DNA of 28,546 bases from Desulfobulbaceae bacterium UBA2213 (GCA_002327225.1 DCUN01000065.1:1-28546), one strand, 5' to 3'; counted from the first letter of the stretch, positions 1 through 7,585 are shown. The notes: generated from the sequence alone by a model not told the origin. A program made the numbers and translations.

Positions 1-2
1 GG

Positions 3-185
3 GAATTGTTTCGCTATGAACTTGAATCAGGAGAAATTGATAAAATCCGGAAGGCCACCAATGGAAATTTTGCCCTTGGCAACAAACGATTTCAGCAAGA
101 AATAAGTGAAATGCTCGGGCGGCGTGTGGCACCAGGCAAAGCCGGGAGACCGAGGAAGAAAAATGATGAAGAGGTGTCAGAATAA
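3..185 (+). CDS. C-terminal end of a REP-associated (Y1-type, IS200-like) transposase, partial
   Basis: An open frame enters from the left edge and ends at TAA 183-185, giving 60 residues. It contains NGNFALGNKRF, then EISEMLGRRVAPGKAGRPRKK. This pairing of an N-G-N-(Y/F)-x-LG motif with a 'GRRv.PgkaGRPrKk' tail is characteristic of the C-terminus of RAYT proteins, the single-strand DNA transposases that act on REP palindromes. The catalytic HUH and Tyr motifs would lie upstream of the window and cannot be checked. The basic tail is expected to bind DNA. It sits 61 bases before the first attC-like site, so it belongs to the preceding array segment. Family assignment is fairly firm; activity is unknown. 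Confidence 0.7.
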   Translation, partial: ELFRYELESGEIDKIRKATNGNFALGNKRFQQEISEMLGRRVAPGKAGRPRKKNDEEVSE

Positions 186-192
186 AACATGA

Positions 193-224
193 CCCCTTTA
201 TCTGCTTGCCCCCTTTATCTGCTT
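193..224. repeat. 15-bp tandem duplication just after the RAYT gene
   Basis: The 15-mer CCCCTTTATCTGCTT occurs at 193-207 and again at 210-224, separated by two bases. It begins only eight bases after the transposase stop codon. A related but shorter stretch, GGCCCCTTTTACA, lies near 1551-1563. It may be part of the transposase gene's flanking repeat; function is not evident. Confidence 0.6.
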
Positions 225-246
225 TTTCCGCCGCGGGAGCGGCTTC

Positions 247-337
247 GTTCAACAAGCGGGTCAACCTGACCGCGTGGAGCTGCTGATTTTGAATCTGGAA
301 GTTCATTGGCGCGGTCAGGTTACCCGTGGCGTTGAGC
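247..337 (+). other. attC-like recombination site 1 (integron cassette end)
   Basis: The left core GTTCAAC (247-253) fits the attC R'' consensus RYYYAAC, and the right core GTTGAGC (331-337) fits R' GTTRRRY. Between them the arms GGGT(C)AACCTGACCGCG (258-274) and CGCGGTCAGGTTACCC (310-325) pair over 16 bp, with C262 left unpaired. A single unpaired base on one arm is the known hallmark that gives attC strand choice. The loop is 35 nt. The integrase would cut between G331 and T332. The MBL gene starts 17 nt further on, as expected for the first ORF of a cassette. This is the most canonical of the five sites. Confidence 0.8.
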
Positions 338-348
338 GGAGGTTAAAT

Positions 349-1401
349 ATGCAACGGCTCTTGCCGCAGGTGGCACAATCGTTTCTCTGTCTGCTGGCCG
401 TCCTGCTCTTTGCCGGATGCGGCAACAGCTATTACAGCGGACCGGTGACCGTCCACTTCGACGGACGGAAGTTCGACAACCCCTGGGCGCCGATGCCCGA
501 CCGCTTCGGGGACTTCCTCAAGTGGCTCCTGACGACCGATCGCGGCCGGTGGCCCGAGTCCGTACCGGTTACCCCCTCAAAACCTCCAGTGAGGGTTCCC
601 GACGACACCCTCCGCGTGACCTATGTCGGGCACGCCACCGTGCTGCTGCAAACCCAGGGCTTGAACATTCTGACCGACCCGATCTGGTCGGAGCGGGCCA
701 GCCCGCTGAGTTTTACCGGGCCGAAGCGGGTCGCCGCCCCCGGTGTCCGGTTCGAAGATCTTCCCCCCATCGACGTGGTACTAGTGAGCCATAACCACTA
801 CGATCACCTGGACCTGCCGACGCTCAAGCGCCTGTTCAAGGCTTTCAACCCCCTGGTGCTGACCCCTCTCGGCAACGATGCCATCATGCTCGGAGCCATC
901 CCTGGAATGCGGGTCAAGGCGCTGGATTGGGGGGAGAGATTTGAGCTGAACCGACAGGTGCGCTTCACGCTCGAACCGATGCAGCACTGGTCGGGCCGCA
1001 GCCTCTTTGACCGGCGTGAATCCCTGTGGGGTGCTTTTGTGGTCGAGGCTCCGGGTGGTCCCATCTATTTCCTGGCGGATTCCGGCTATGCGAAAGCCTT
1101 GTCCGGGCAGTTCGTCGCCAGGTATGGAATCCCCCGGTTCAGTCTGTTGCCGGTTGGGGCCTACGAGCCGCGGTGGTTCATGCAGTATGCCCACATGAAC
1201 CCCGCCGAGGCAGTACAGACCTACCTCGACCTTGGGAAAGGCTACGCAATGGGTACCCAGCATGAAGTCTTCGCAATGGCCGACGAAGCCTATGCTGCTC
1301 CGCGCCAGACCCTTTCGGAAGCCCTGCAGGCCACGGGGATCGACCGGGGGCGGTTTCTGCTCCCCGTGATAGGCGGCTGGTTCACGGTGCCGCCGCATTG
1401 A
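349..1401 (+). CDS. MBL-fold metallohydrolase lipoprotein (RomA / NAPE-PLD-like)
   Basis: The start at 349 follows a GCGGAGG ribosome site and yields a lipoprotein signal with lipobox LFAGC (Cys24). An upstream in-frame ATG at 274 lies inside the attC site and would bury the signal, so it is rejected. The metallo-beta-lactamase motif HNHYDH occupies residues 148-153, preceded by GHATVLLQ and LTDPIWSERASP. Further metal-site features follow: a His in MQHWSGR, an Asp in FLADSGY and a His in GTQHE. This is the layout of the NAPE-PLD/RomA branch of binuclear zinc hydrolases. In-family substrates include phosphodiesters and lactones; the substrate here is unknown. It is probably anchored to a membrane facing the periplasm. 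It appears to be the cargo of an integron cassette and has no obvious promoter of its own. Confidence 0.85.
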   Translation: MQRLLPQVAQSFLCLLAVLLFAGCGNSYYSGPVTVHFDGRKFDNPWAPMPDRFGDFLKWLLTTDRGRWPESVPVTPSKPPVRVPDDTLRVTYVGHATVLLQTQGLNILTDPIWSERASPLSFTGPKRVAAPGVRFEDLPPIDVVLVSHNHYDHLDLPTLKRLFKAFNPLVLTPLGNDAIMLGAIPGMRVKALDWGERFELNRQVRFTLEPMQHWSGRSLFDRRESLWGAFVVEAPGGPIYFLADSGYAKALSGQFVARYGIPRFSLLPVGAYEPRWFMQYAHMNPAEAVQTYLDLGKGYAMGTQHEVFAMADEAYAAPRQTLSEALQATGIDRGRFLLPVIGGWFTVPPH

Positions 1402-1821
1402 TTGTCAGGCGGGCCGGATCTTGCCGACCGGGGCGCGCGCTTTTGAGGCCGCGCATCGGCCTTTTGAGCGCGGCCTGGCCGCTTGCCTCGCGCGAGGGAG
1501 CAAAAGGGGCCTCGAATTAAGCAAGATCGTTACTGCTGGAAATATGAGCCTGGCCCCTTTTACACTTTTACATTGATTGATCCAGGCCTTGCGCTAAAAA
1601 TCGTTATGGAAAGCGCTATCCCAATGTCGAAGATTGATCTTGCCAACCCGTAACCCTTGGCGTTCGGCGGCGGCATAATTATGATATCCACGAAAAAAGT
1701 TGATGACATGTAAAATATGAAATAGGTTTATTCAAAAGTGGAAATATGAAATGTATCGCGGTAACCGGCAGAATTGATGAAATTGAATAGTCATTAAAAT
1801 TTAATCAAGGAGACAGTATCA
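1402..1821. other. Non-coding stretch with GC-rich dyads and degenerate attC-like half-sites
   Basis: No convincing gene is seen. The first part is GC-rich, with inverted arms GGCCGCGC (1447-1454) and GCGCGGCC (1468-1475) and a 12-bp palindrome CCTCGCGCGAGG (1486-1497). GATCTTGC (1417-1424) is complementary to GCAAGATC (1521-1528), which is followed at once by GTTACTG, so this could be a worn attC of the MBL cassette. TTGGCGTTCGGC at 1657-1668 resembles the 3' ends of the attC-like sites further right, but I find no matching left arm. From about 1680 the sequence turns AT-rich and leads into the next small gene. Confidence 0.4.
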
Positions 1822-2025
1822 ATGAAAAAGCCAAGTGAATCAGCTTCAAATCTTAAAGAGATTATCAATCATGCTATCCAAGACCTTGAAGTTACACCCG
1901 ACGAGTATCAGAAAATCATGGACTGTGCTCACGATGACGGTCATATTGACAAGGAGGAAAAGGCCTTGCTATCGCATTTTCATGAAATGATAAGCAACGG
2001 GACCATCAAGCGGGTAAAGGGCTGA
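1822..2025 (+). CDS. Small hypothetical protein, TerB-like helical motif
   Basis: A 67-residue ORF preceded by AAGGAG (1807-1812) at good spacing. It reads as two or three amphipathic helices, with TPDEYQKIMDCAHDDGHID followed by KEEKALLSHF. The A-x-x-D-G-x-(I/V)-x-x-x-E pattern resembles the helix turn of TerB-like domains. The segment is too short for a full domain, and the loop lacks the first ligand of an EF-hand. It has no signal peptide or membrane segment, so it is probably cytosolic. It stands alone between the MBL and toxin-antitoxin genes. Coding potential is supported by the ribosome site and a clean start, but the function is not recognised. Confidence 0.55.
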   Translation: MKKPSESASNLKEIINHAIQDLEVTPDEYQKIMDCAHDDGHIDKEEKALLSHFHEMISNGTIKRVKG

Positions 2026-2085
2026 ATAAGTTTTCATGTCATTAAAGCAAAATTTACTTTATTATCCGATAGTTTTCCCTTCCCC

Positions 2086-2115
2086 ATACAGCCGTGCCTC
2101 CGGGCACGGCTGTAT
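2086..2115 (+). terminator. Perfect 13-bp hairpin with TCCG tetraloop
   Basis: ATACAGCCGTGCC (2086-2098) is perfectly complementary to GGCACGGCTGTAT (2103-2115), closed by a TCCG loop of the stable UNCG type. It lies 60 bases after the small gene at 1822-2025. The following TTTATA is only a weak U-tract, so it may be a terminator for that gene or a structured repeat. Confidence 0.55.
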
Positions 2116-2541
2116 TTATAGCAAAAGAGCAGTGCTGGAGCCTGGGGATTTTCTCCCCCAGCCCACACACCACCTGGCATGCGTGTCCGCACCAGGCGAT
2201 TCCCAAAGGACATCTGACCGTAGTCGGATGAAGTATATCCGCAGCTCTTTGACAGCAAGAAGGCGGCAACTGCAAATAATACCTGAAAGTGTGATGTTCT
2301 CACATCGCGCCTGCCGATTCGCTCACCCGGTCGGGTTCAATGCATGGCAGAGCATATAAGATCTCACTTTCCTCTGTGAGTTTGACCCTTCAGCGGGGTG
2401 AACCTCCCTGCCCTTCTATTCATCGAGCTCGTTTCCAGTCCCCATTGCCCCTGCATCACAAAAAAACTCGCACAAAAACTTGCACAAAACTAACCCCACA
2501 TTCTTACTGGTCGTTGGTTGCGGCAAGTAGTCGTCCATAGT
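2116..2541. other. Unassigned non-coding region with small hairpins
   Basis: About 425 bases with no ORF I would defend on either strand. Read on the minus strand it is rich in short stems, for example GATGT-GAGA-ACATC (a GNRA-type loop) near 2299-2312, which suggests structured RNA or the remnant of a retroelement. I could not match it to a group II intron domain V or any named RNA family. A CTTACTGGTCGTTGG stretch at its right end resembles the 3' arm of the attC-like site at 11178-11268. It may mark the start of the toxin-antitoxin cassette, but I cannot find the opposite arm. Confidence 0.3.
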
Positions 2542-2570
2542 TTGACAAATAATGTAACGTTACGTATAAT
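2542..2570 (+). promoter_or_regulatory. Consensus sigma70 promoter with a palindrome in the spacer (MqsRA-like operon)
   Basis: TTGACA (2542-2547), a 17-bp spacer and TATAAT (2565-2570) match the sigma70 consensus exactly. The spacer contains the perfect 10-bp palindrome GTAACGTTAC (2554-2563). That placement suits a repressor blocking RNA polymerase, as MqsA-type antitoxins do by binding palindromes in their own promoters. The toxin start codon lies 50 bases downstream. Confidence 0.75.
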
Positions 2571-2620
2571 CTAATTGCATCTTGAGCTAACAGGAGTCAT
2601 ATAACAATAAAGAGGAGTTC

Positions 2621-3016
2621 ATGGTAGCTCAATCCCGTAAACCTTATTATGACCTTTCTGACCTTGTTCAAAGTTGCGCTATTCGAGGCATGGTGCGTGT
2701 TAGCAAACAAGCCAAGGACGATGCAAAAGGATTCGGTTTTGGAACTGAAACAAGAATAATTGAGTTTGTTTCCCTTGGTGTTTTTGAATCTATTGAGCAT
2801 AATAACACAGATGTTCTAGATCACGACCCTGACAAAGGGTCGCCCTTTGATGCATACATATTTAGGATCGGTCCTACTAAGCATGTATATTTTGCATTTT
2901 ACAAAAGGCACAATGGCGTCTGGATCATTAAATCGTTTCATCTCCCTACATTTGGAGACAAAGCACCTCCACTTTCCCACTCTCCATTCAAGTTATTGGA
3001 AGGAATGAAAAAATGA
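2621..3016 (+). CDS. MqsR-like toxin (putative RNA interferase)
   Basis: A 131-residue soluble protein with AGAGGAG just upstream of ATG. The order of motifs follows the MqsR family. YYDLSDLV is followed by VRVSKQAKDDAKGFGFG, matching the family's 'vRit.tA...A..lGf' helix. Then come an F-E-S segment, DAYIF, and the strand pair HVYFAFYKR and GVWIIKSFH, matching the closing 'vyiK......vvi.SFk' strands. MqsR toxins cleave mRNA, typically at GC-rich trinucleotides. This protein is about 30 residues longer than the usual 98-110, with a Pro-rich C-terminal tail. Its stop overlaps the next start by ATGA, giving the toxin-first order usual for mqsRA. Assignment rests on motif resemblance; another GP49-like RNase-type toxin is possible. 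Confidence 0.65.
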   Translation: MVAQSRKPYYDLSDLVQSCAIRGMVRVSKQAKDDAKGFGFGTETRIIEFVSLGVFESIEHNNTDVLDHDPDKGSPFDAYIFRIGPTKHVYFAFYKRHNGVWIIKSFHLPTFGDKAPPLSHSPFKLLEGMKK

Positions 3017-3582
3017 ATATAATATGCCCATTTTGTGACTCAACTAACGTAGAAAAAATAGAGATAAAAGAAATCATCAAAGTTCCATTTTGCGATAATG
3101 TTGTTATTTCGCACCCGACATTCAGGTGTAGCAACTGCGAAGAAGAAGGCGACTTTGACAACTCTCTTGACAAAGCTCTAACAATAGCGATCGACAAAGC
3201 TAACAATATGTCAGCTCTATCACTCATGGAGGAATTATCGCATAATGGCATAACCATGACCTATCTGGAAAAAGCCTTACGCCTTCCGTTTAGGACAACA
3301 TCTCGTTGGAAGCGTGGGGAAATCTCTCATTCGGCACTTGCCCTTCTTAGGATTATTCGTGTTTCCCCACGATTGCTGGAAGTAGCAGACGACAATTTCT
3401 CACCTGAAGCCATTGCAAAATATCAAATTTCACGTCCATTGGATTTTTTTGAGAAAAACACAACTAATCCATGGGTATCTTTAACTTTAGAGCAGAATCT
3501 GTTGGGCATCTGTTTTACGGGGAATATCTTGTCAAGCGTACCTCATTCCACTGTACAAGAAGTTAAATGGGAGACCGCATGA
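3013..3582 (+). CDS. MqsA-like antitoxin: zinc-finger plus HTH, with an extended C-terminus
   Basis: A 189-residue protein translationally coupled to the toxin (ATGA overlap at 3013). Residues 5-8 (CPFC) and 39-42 (CSNC) form a four-Cys zinc module, as in the toxin-binding domain of MqsA/YgiT. Residues from about 70 to 115 form an XRE-like helix-turn-helix; the recognition region reads FRTTSRWKRGEISHSALALLRII, much like MqsA's 'FSRYEKGxxxPhpstikLLrvl'. A tail of about 65 residues beyond the HTH is not part of classical MqsA (131 residues) and contains PWVSLTLEQNLLGICF. It probably neutralises the upstream toxin and represses the promoter at 2542-2570 through the spacer palindrome. The stop overlaps the third gene by ATGA, so all three are likely made from one transcript. 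Confidence 0.72.
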   Translation: MNIICPFCDSTNVEKIEIKEIIKVPFCDNVVISHPTFRCSNCEEEGDFDNSLDKALTIAIDKANNMSALSLMEELSHNGITMTYLEKALRLPFRTTSRWKRGEISHSALALLRIIRVSPRLLEVADDNFSPEAIAKYQISRPLDFFEKNTTNPWVSLTLEQNLLGICFTGNILSSVPHSTVQEVKWETA

Positions 3583-4001
3583 AAATAAAAAACATTATTA
3601 TCTGTGAAGATATCAGGCAAGAATTAGGCAATAAGCTTTCATTGATGGGGGTGCTAGGTAGCTCCATCAATATTGACACCCAACCAAATATGCCGAAAGA
3701 AGCCTCTATAATGGTACCTTTGGCATGTCTCGTTAGCATTGAAAATGCTGATCCAACGAATGACGCTAATGATTTTAATGTGCAAATCACAATGTATATT
3801 GGAGATAAAAAAATAGGCAATATGGCTTCTCGAATAATGTCAACAGGGACAATTGATCGTATGTTTCACCTTCCAGTTCCTAGATTTGAACTTGGCATTA
3901 ATGAAACTACAAAATTATCCATACATGCACAAATAATGAAAAACGGAGCCTCAATGTCTGAGGATACGGCTATTCTGGATATTAATATTGTCAAAAATTA
4001 A
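3579..4001 (+). CDS. DUF6941-like protein, third gene of the toxin-antitoxin operon
   Basis: I chose the ATG at 3579 because it makes a 4-bp ATGA overlap with the antitoxin stop and has GGGAGA upstream; an in-frame ATG at 3567 lies further inside the antitoxin gene. The 140-residue product opens with IKNIIICEDIRQELGNKLSLMGVLG, matching the 'C-(E/D)-D-(I/V)-R-x-E-x-x-x-K-x-(S/T)-L-x-G-(V/I)' opening of the DUF6941 family. Alternating beta-strand patterns follow, with no signal or membrane segment. DUF6941 has no established activity that I know of. Tight coupling to a toxin-antitoxin pair suggests a regulator, sensor or chaperone of that pair, but this is inference. The attC-like site begins 11 bases after its stop, placing the whole operon at the end of an integron cassette. 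Confidence 0.6.
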   Translation: MKIKNIIICEDIRQELGNKLSLMGVLGSSINIDTQPNMPKEASIMVPLACLVSIENADPTNDANDFNVQITMYIGDKKIGNMASRIMSTGTIDRMFHLPVPRFELGINETTKLSIHAQIMKNGASMSEDTAILDINIVKN

Positions 4002-4011
4002 ACAATAAATA

Positions 4012-4103
4012 GCCCGACAAGGCTCTGCACTCGGACACCGGGGAACAGCGCTTTTTTTATCTGCACCAACTCGGTCCGGTGCCGGTAAGCTTGGACGTTC
4101 GCG
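4012..4103 (+). other. attC-like recombination site 2
   Basis: Left core GCCCGAC (4012-4018) is followed by AAGGCTCTGCACTCGGACA, and the right side reads GGTAAGCTTGGAC followed by GTTCGCG (4097-4103). This wording is very close to classical '59-base elements' (AAGGCgCTGCACTCGGAC ... GGTgAGCTTGGACGTTAGGC). The arms pair as AC-t-CGG-a-CACCGG (4029-4041) with CCGGTG-CCG-GT (4076-4086): 11 bp with T4031 and A4035 unpaired on one side. The 3' core has C where the consensus wants a purine. It closes the MqsRA-like cassette, and the Kef gene starts 40 nt after the predicted cut. Confidence 0.75.
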
Positions 4104-4136
4104 TGACGCCGCAAAACATTAAAGGATATGCAGCAA

Positions 4137-6290
4137 ATGGTAAACGGAAATGCTTTTGTGGAAATCGCCGCCATTTTAGGGCTCGCAACTTTGAGTGGAA
4201 TTGTCGGGCAAAAATTGCGTCAGCCTTTGATTATCATGTTTCTGGCAACGGGCATTCTAGCCGGGCCATCGTTTCTTGGCATCATACAAAGCTATGAGAA
4301 AATTGAGCTCCTGGCCCATATCGGCATTGCCCTGTTGCTGTTCATCGTTGGTCTCAAGCTCGACCTGAATCTGATTCGGACCACCGGCCCTGTCGCCCTG
4401 GCGACCGGTCTTGGACAGATCGTGTTTACGTCGATTATCGGTTTTGGCATTGCCATCGTCATGGGCATGTCATACCTCAGTGCCGCCTATGTCTCGGTCG
4501 CGCTTACATTTTCAAGTACAATCATCATTGTAAAGCTTTTGTCGGACAAAAAAGAAATCGACTCTCTGCATGGGCAGATTGCTCTTGGATTTCTGATTGT
4601 TCAGGATATCGCCGCCATTTTGGCTCTGGTCGCCCTGACGACGTTGGGGGCATCTGTGAGCGGAGAGGATCCGGGATATCTCTCGTTTCTGATGATCGGC
4701 GCAAAAGGTGTGGGATTGTTGGGCGCGGTTGCCCTGCTGATGAAATATGTCATTCCTTACCTGACCCAACGTCTCGCGCATTCGCTGGAACTCTTAACTC
4801 TCTTCGCAATCGCATGGGCGATCCTTCTTGGAGCGGGCAGTGAACTGTTGGGATTCAGTAAGGAGGTCGGCGCATTTCTGGCCGGTATCTCACTGGCCTC
4901 GACTGCCTTCAGGGATTCGATCGGCGCGCGGCTTGTCGGCCTGCGGGATTTTCTCCTTCTGTTTTTTTTCATCGATCTTGGCGCACGATTGGATTTATCC
5001 ATGGTGGGCTCACAATTGGGCGCAGCGCTTGTTTTTTCCATCTTTGTGCTCGTCGGCAACCCGCTCATTGTTCTGGTCATCATGGGGGGCATGGGATATC
5101 GCCGTCGCACCAGTTTTCTCGCCGGTCTCACCGTGGCCCAAATCAGTGAATTCTCGCTTATCGTAGCGGCGTTGGGGTTGAGTATCGGCCATATTACCGA
5201 AGAAACGATGGGACTGATCACCCTCGTGGGGGTGGTAACCATATTCCTGTCCACCTACATGATCCTCTATTCCTACCCGCTGTATCGTGTTCTCTCCTCC
5301 CCCTTGAAGATTTTCGAAAGGCGCAATCCTTATCGGGAAGCGGATACAGACACCTTCGCGGAAACGGGAGCAGTCGACGTCATTTTAGTGGGATTGGGTA
5401 ATTATGGCAGCGGGCTGATGGAACACCTTCTGCGGCGAAAAAATGCCATTGTGGGGATCGACTTCGACCCCGGCACTTTGGATATGTGGCGCAAGAGAGG
5501 GGTGCCAGTTCATTACGGGGACATGGCGGACCCGGAGATGCATGAACAATTGCCGTTGAAAAAGGCGCGATGGGTTATCAGCACTGTGCGTTCCAAAGAG
5601 ATGAACCTGGCCCTTATCCATAATCTCAATAAAGATGGTTATACCGGAAAAGTGGCCCTGACGGCGACAAACAGCCAGGAAGCCGCTGAGTTCGAAAAAG
5701 CCGGCGCCAATTTGGTATTTCGGCCTTTTAAGGATGCAACGGAACAAGCGGCCGACGCCTTGACGTATGCGATGGACTTTCTGCCGGAAAGTGTGGATTG
5801 GCCTGTCTCATTTCTCGAGTTGCGTATTCGTTCGGATGCTTCGGCCGCCGGGCAGACCATACTGGAACTCCCGTTATCGGCTTCGGGCATATCTGTTCTA
5901 GCGGTCAGTCGAGGGGGGCGCATTATTCACGAGCCGAAGCCGGACTTCAGGATTTTTCCAGCAGACCGTCTGCTCCTCATGGGACATCCGGATGGTTTGA
6001 AGGATGCTGAAACCATACTGAATCACCTTGAGCCGCAGAGAGACGCAGAAGACACAGACCGTTTTGAAATCGCCGAAATCAAGGTGTCCGGGGATTCGGA
6101 TTTTTCAGGCAAGTCTTTGGCTGAGCTTCATTTTCGACAAAAGTTCGGGGCAACCCTGGTCGGCATTCGCAGAGGTCAGAATCAGATCACAACGATCAAC
6201 CCTGCGGAGCGCTTGCTTGAGGGGGATTGTCTGATCGTTATAGGCAAGTCGAGCAGTATCAAAGAGCTCAAGAACCTGTTCCTGGTTTAG
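4137..6290 (+). CDS. Kef-type cation:proton antiporter with RCK (TrkA-N/TrkA-C) domains
   Basis: About 12 hydrophobic segments cover residues 1-385, including ATLSGIVGQKLRQPLIIMFLA and the GVxxE/K-type SKEVGAFLAG helix typical of CPA2 exchangers. A Rossmann RCK domain follows, with VILVGLGNYGSG and the acidic strand-2 end GIDFD. Two TrkA-C-like domains complete it, near residues 560-625 and 645-717. This layout belongs to Kef/GerN-type K+/H+ or Na+/H+ antiporters of the inner membrane, gated by nucleotide binding. The second TrkA-C domain is an addition to the KefB/C plan. ATG 4137 has AAAGGA ten bases upstream; an in-frame ATG at 4128 is too close to it. A universal stress gene follows 42 bp later with no terminator, so an osmotic or pH stress unit is likely. 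Confidence 0.88.
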   Translation: MVNGNAFVEIAAILGLATLSGIVGQKLRQPLIIMFLATGILAGPSFLGIIQSYEKIELLAHIGIALLLFIVGLKLDLNLIRTTGPVALATGLGQIVFTSIIGFGIAIVMGMSYLSAAYVSVALTFSSTIIIVKLLSDKKEIDSLHGQIALGFLIVQDIAAILALVALTTLGASVSGEDPGYLSFLMIGAKGVGLLGAVALLMKYVIPYLTQRLAHSLELLTLFAIAWAILLGAGSELLGFSKEVGAFLAGISLASTAFRDSIGARLVGLRDFLLLFFFIDLGARLDLSMVGSQLGAALVFSIFVLVGNPLIVLVIMGGMGYRRRTSFLAGLTVAQISEFSLIVAALGLSIGHITEETMGLITLVGVVTIFLSTYMILYSYPLYRVLSSPLKIFERRNPYREADTDTFAETGAVDVILVGLGNYGSGLMEHLLRRKNAIVGIDFDPGTLDMWRKRGVPVHYGDMADPEMHEQLPLKKARWVISTVRSKEMNLALIHNLNKDGYTGKVALTATNSQEAAEFEKAGANLVFRPFKDATEQAADALTYAMDFLPESVDWPVSFLELRIRSDASAAGQTILELPLSASGISVLAVSRGGRIIHEPKPDFRIFPADRLLLMGHPDGLKDAETILNHLEPQRDAEDTDRFEIAEIKVSGDSDFSGKSLAELHFRQKFGATLVGIRRGQNQITTINPAERLLEGDCLIVIGKSSSIKELKNLFLV

Positions 6291-6332
6291 CGGTTCGAAT
6301 ATTTCTCAACAAATAGACGCACGAGGTGCTCC

Positions 6333-7307
6333 ATGAAACGTTTCAAAAATATACTCTACGTGAACGAACCAACCGCAGAACAGAAATCGTCGATTGCGCG
6401 TGCTGTCTCGCTGGCGGTAAACAATCAGGCCGACCTGACAATTATTAATGTCATTCCGACGCAGGTCGTCACGGCAGGTATCGGTCTGCCGCCGGGAGGC
6501 CCGATATCCAACGAGCTGCGAGCCGCCGTAGAATCCGATCAGCGCAAAGCGATGGAATCTATGGTTCAACCCTTCAAAGAACACCTGCAAATCCACCTGG
6601 AAGTATTGGTTGGAAAGACGTACCTTGAGGCGATTCGAGCCGTATTGAACAATGGGTATGATCTGCTCATCAAACCGGCGGAAAATCCGACTTGGACGAA
6701 TAGGCTGTTCGGCAGTGACGACCTGCATCTTCTCCGAAAATGTCCCTGCCCGGTCTGGCTCATGAAGCCACCTGAGAAATCAAACTACAGCAGCATTCTG
6801 GCGGCTGTCGATTTCGATCTTTTAGCTCCCCTTCCTGCAGAGCACGAGCTTAATCGCGAGATTTTGGAACTGGCCGCCTCACTGGCGCTTTCCGACTTTG
6901 CGTCCCTGCACATTGTTCACGCCTGGGAAGCCCTTGCTGAGGGAATGTTAATGTCAAGGGGCGGTATGTTGCCCGAAGACGTGAGCAATTACGTTACAAA
7001 AGAGCAGGCGAGCCACAGGACGGAACTTTACAGGCTGGCCGAGGAACTGCCCGGATGGATCGGCAAAGACGCCTATGACCACCTTTCGCCTGGCTTTCAC
7101 CTTCCCCATGGACCGGCAAAAAAAGTGATCGCGCCATTGGCGGCTGAGTTGCGGGCGGATCTTGTCGTCATGGGGACGGTCGCCCGCACTGGCATATCGG
7201 GACTGATCATCGGCAATACCGCCGAAGCCATTCTCGACCAGCTTACGTGTTCGGTGCTTGCCATAAAACCTCCTGGGTTTAAGACCCCGGTGAAATTGGA
7301 TGAATGA
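6333..7307 (+). CDS. Tandem universal stress protein (UspE-like)
   Basis: A 324-residue protein of two Usp domains. Domain one starts at KRFKNILYV. Domain two starts near residue 150 at YSSILAAVDFD and ends with LVVMGTVARTGISGLIIGNTA, which closely follows the second half of E. coli UspE (GTVGRTGIS..fLGNTAE). That C-terminal Gly-rich motif is related to the nucleotide-binding loop of Usp proteins. Domain one lacks the loop, as in UspE. GAGGTG lies five bases before ATG. Usp proteins are cytosolic stress modulators, and pairing with a Kef-type antiporter is a recurrent arrangement linking stress state to ion transport. Its effect on the adjacent antiporter is inference. Confidence 0.85.
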   Translation: MKRFKNILYVNEPTAEQKSSIARAVSLAVNNQADLTIINVIPTQVVTAGIGLPPGGPISNELRAAVESDQRKAMESMVQPFKEHLQIHLEVLVGKTYLEAIRAVLNNGYDLLIKPAENPTWTNRLFGSDDLHLLRKCPCPVWLMKPPEKSNYSSILAAVDFDLLAPLPAEHELNREILELAASLALSDFASLHIVHAWEALAEGMLMSRGGMLPEDVSNYVTKEQASHRTELYRLAEELPGWIGKDAYDHLSPGFHLPHGPAKKVIAPLAAELRADLVVMGTVARTGISGLIIGNTAEAILDQLTCSVLAIKPPGFKTPVKLDE

Positions 7308-7404
7308 CACTTTTTGTTTGTCCTGCTGTGTTAGCATTAAGTTAAAATAAACTTTCAACATAAGAGTTGGACAAGAACTTCACAGGAAAGCTGCTGAGGT
7401 TGCT

Positions 7405-7438
7405 TGTCACCGTGCCATCACACTGAAGTGGCATGACA
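7405..7438. repeat. Short hairpin in the gap after the Usp gene
   Basis: TGTCA-ccg-TGCCA (7405-7417) pairs with TGGCATGACA (7429-7438) around an 11-nt loop, leaving three bases bulged. The remaining gap (7308-7585) shows nothing else I can name. No U-tract follows, so it is not a typical terminator. Confidence 0.35.
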
Positions 7439-7585
7439 GATGAATCGTTACCGCCCTTGCGGACCGTCTCGCAAGTCTCATTTCCCTGGCCATTTTCAGG
7501 AGATTATTGGATAATAGGTTTGGACCAAGAGTATGAGTTGGCTGCATTACGAAGATTATCAAATTAAACCAAGGGGAATGAACGT

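Noticed and set aside
1822..2025. EF-hand reading of CAHDDGHIDKEE
   Set aside because: The first coordinating position is Cys instead of Asp and spacing does not fit the 12-residue loop in either register.
2034..2303. 89-residue minus-strand frame across the non-coding stretch
   Set aside because: It runs through the perfect hairpin at 2086-2115, has low-complexity Gly/Arg content, and lacks a ribosome site or family resemblance.
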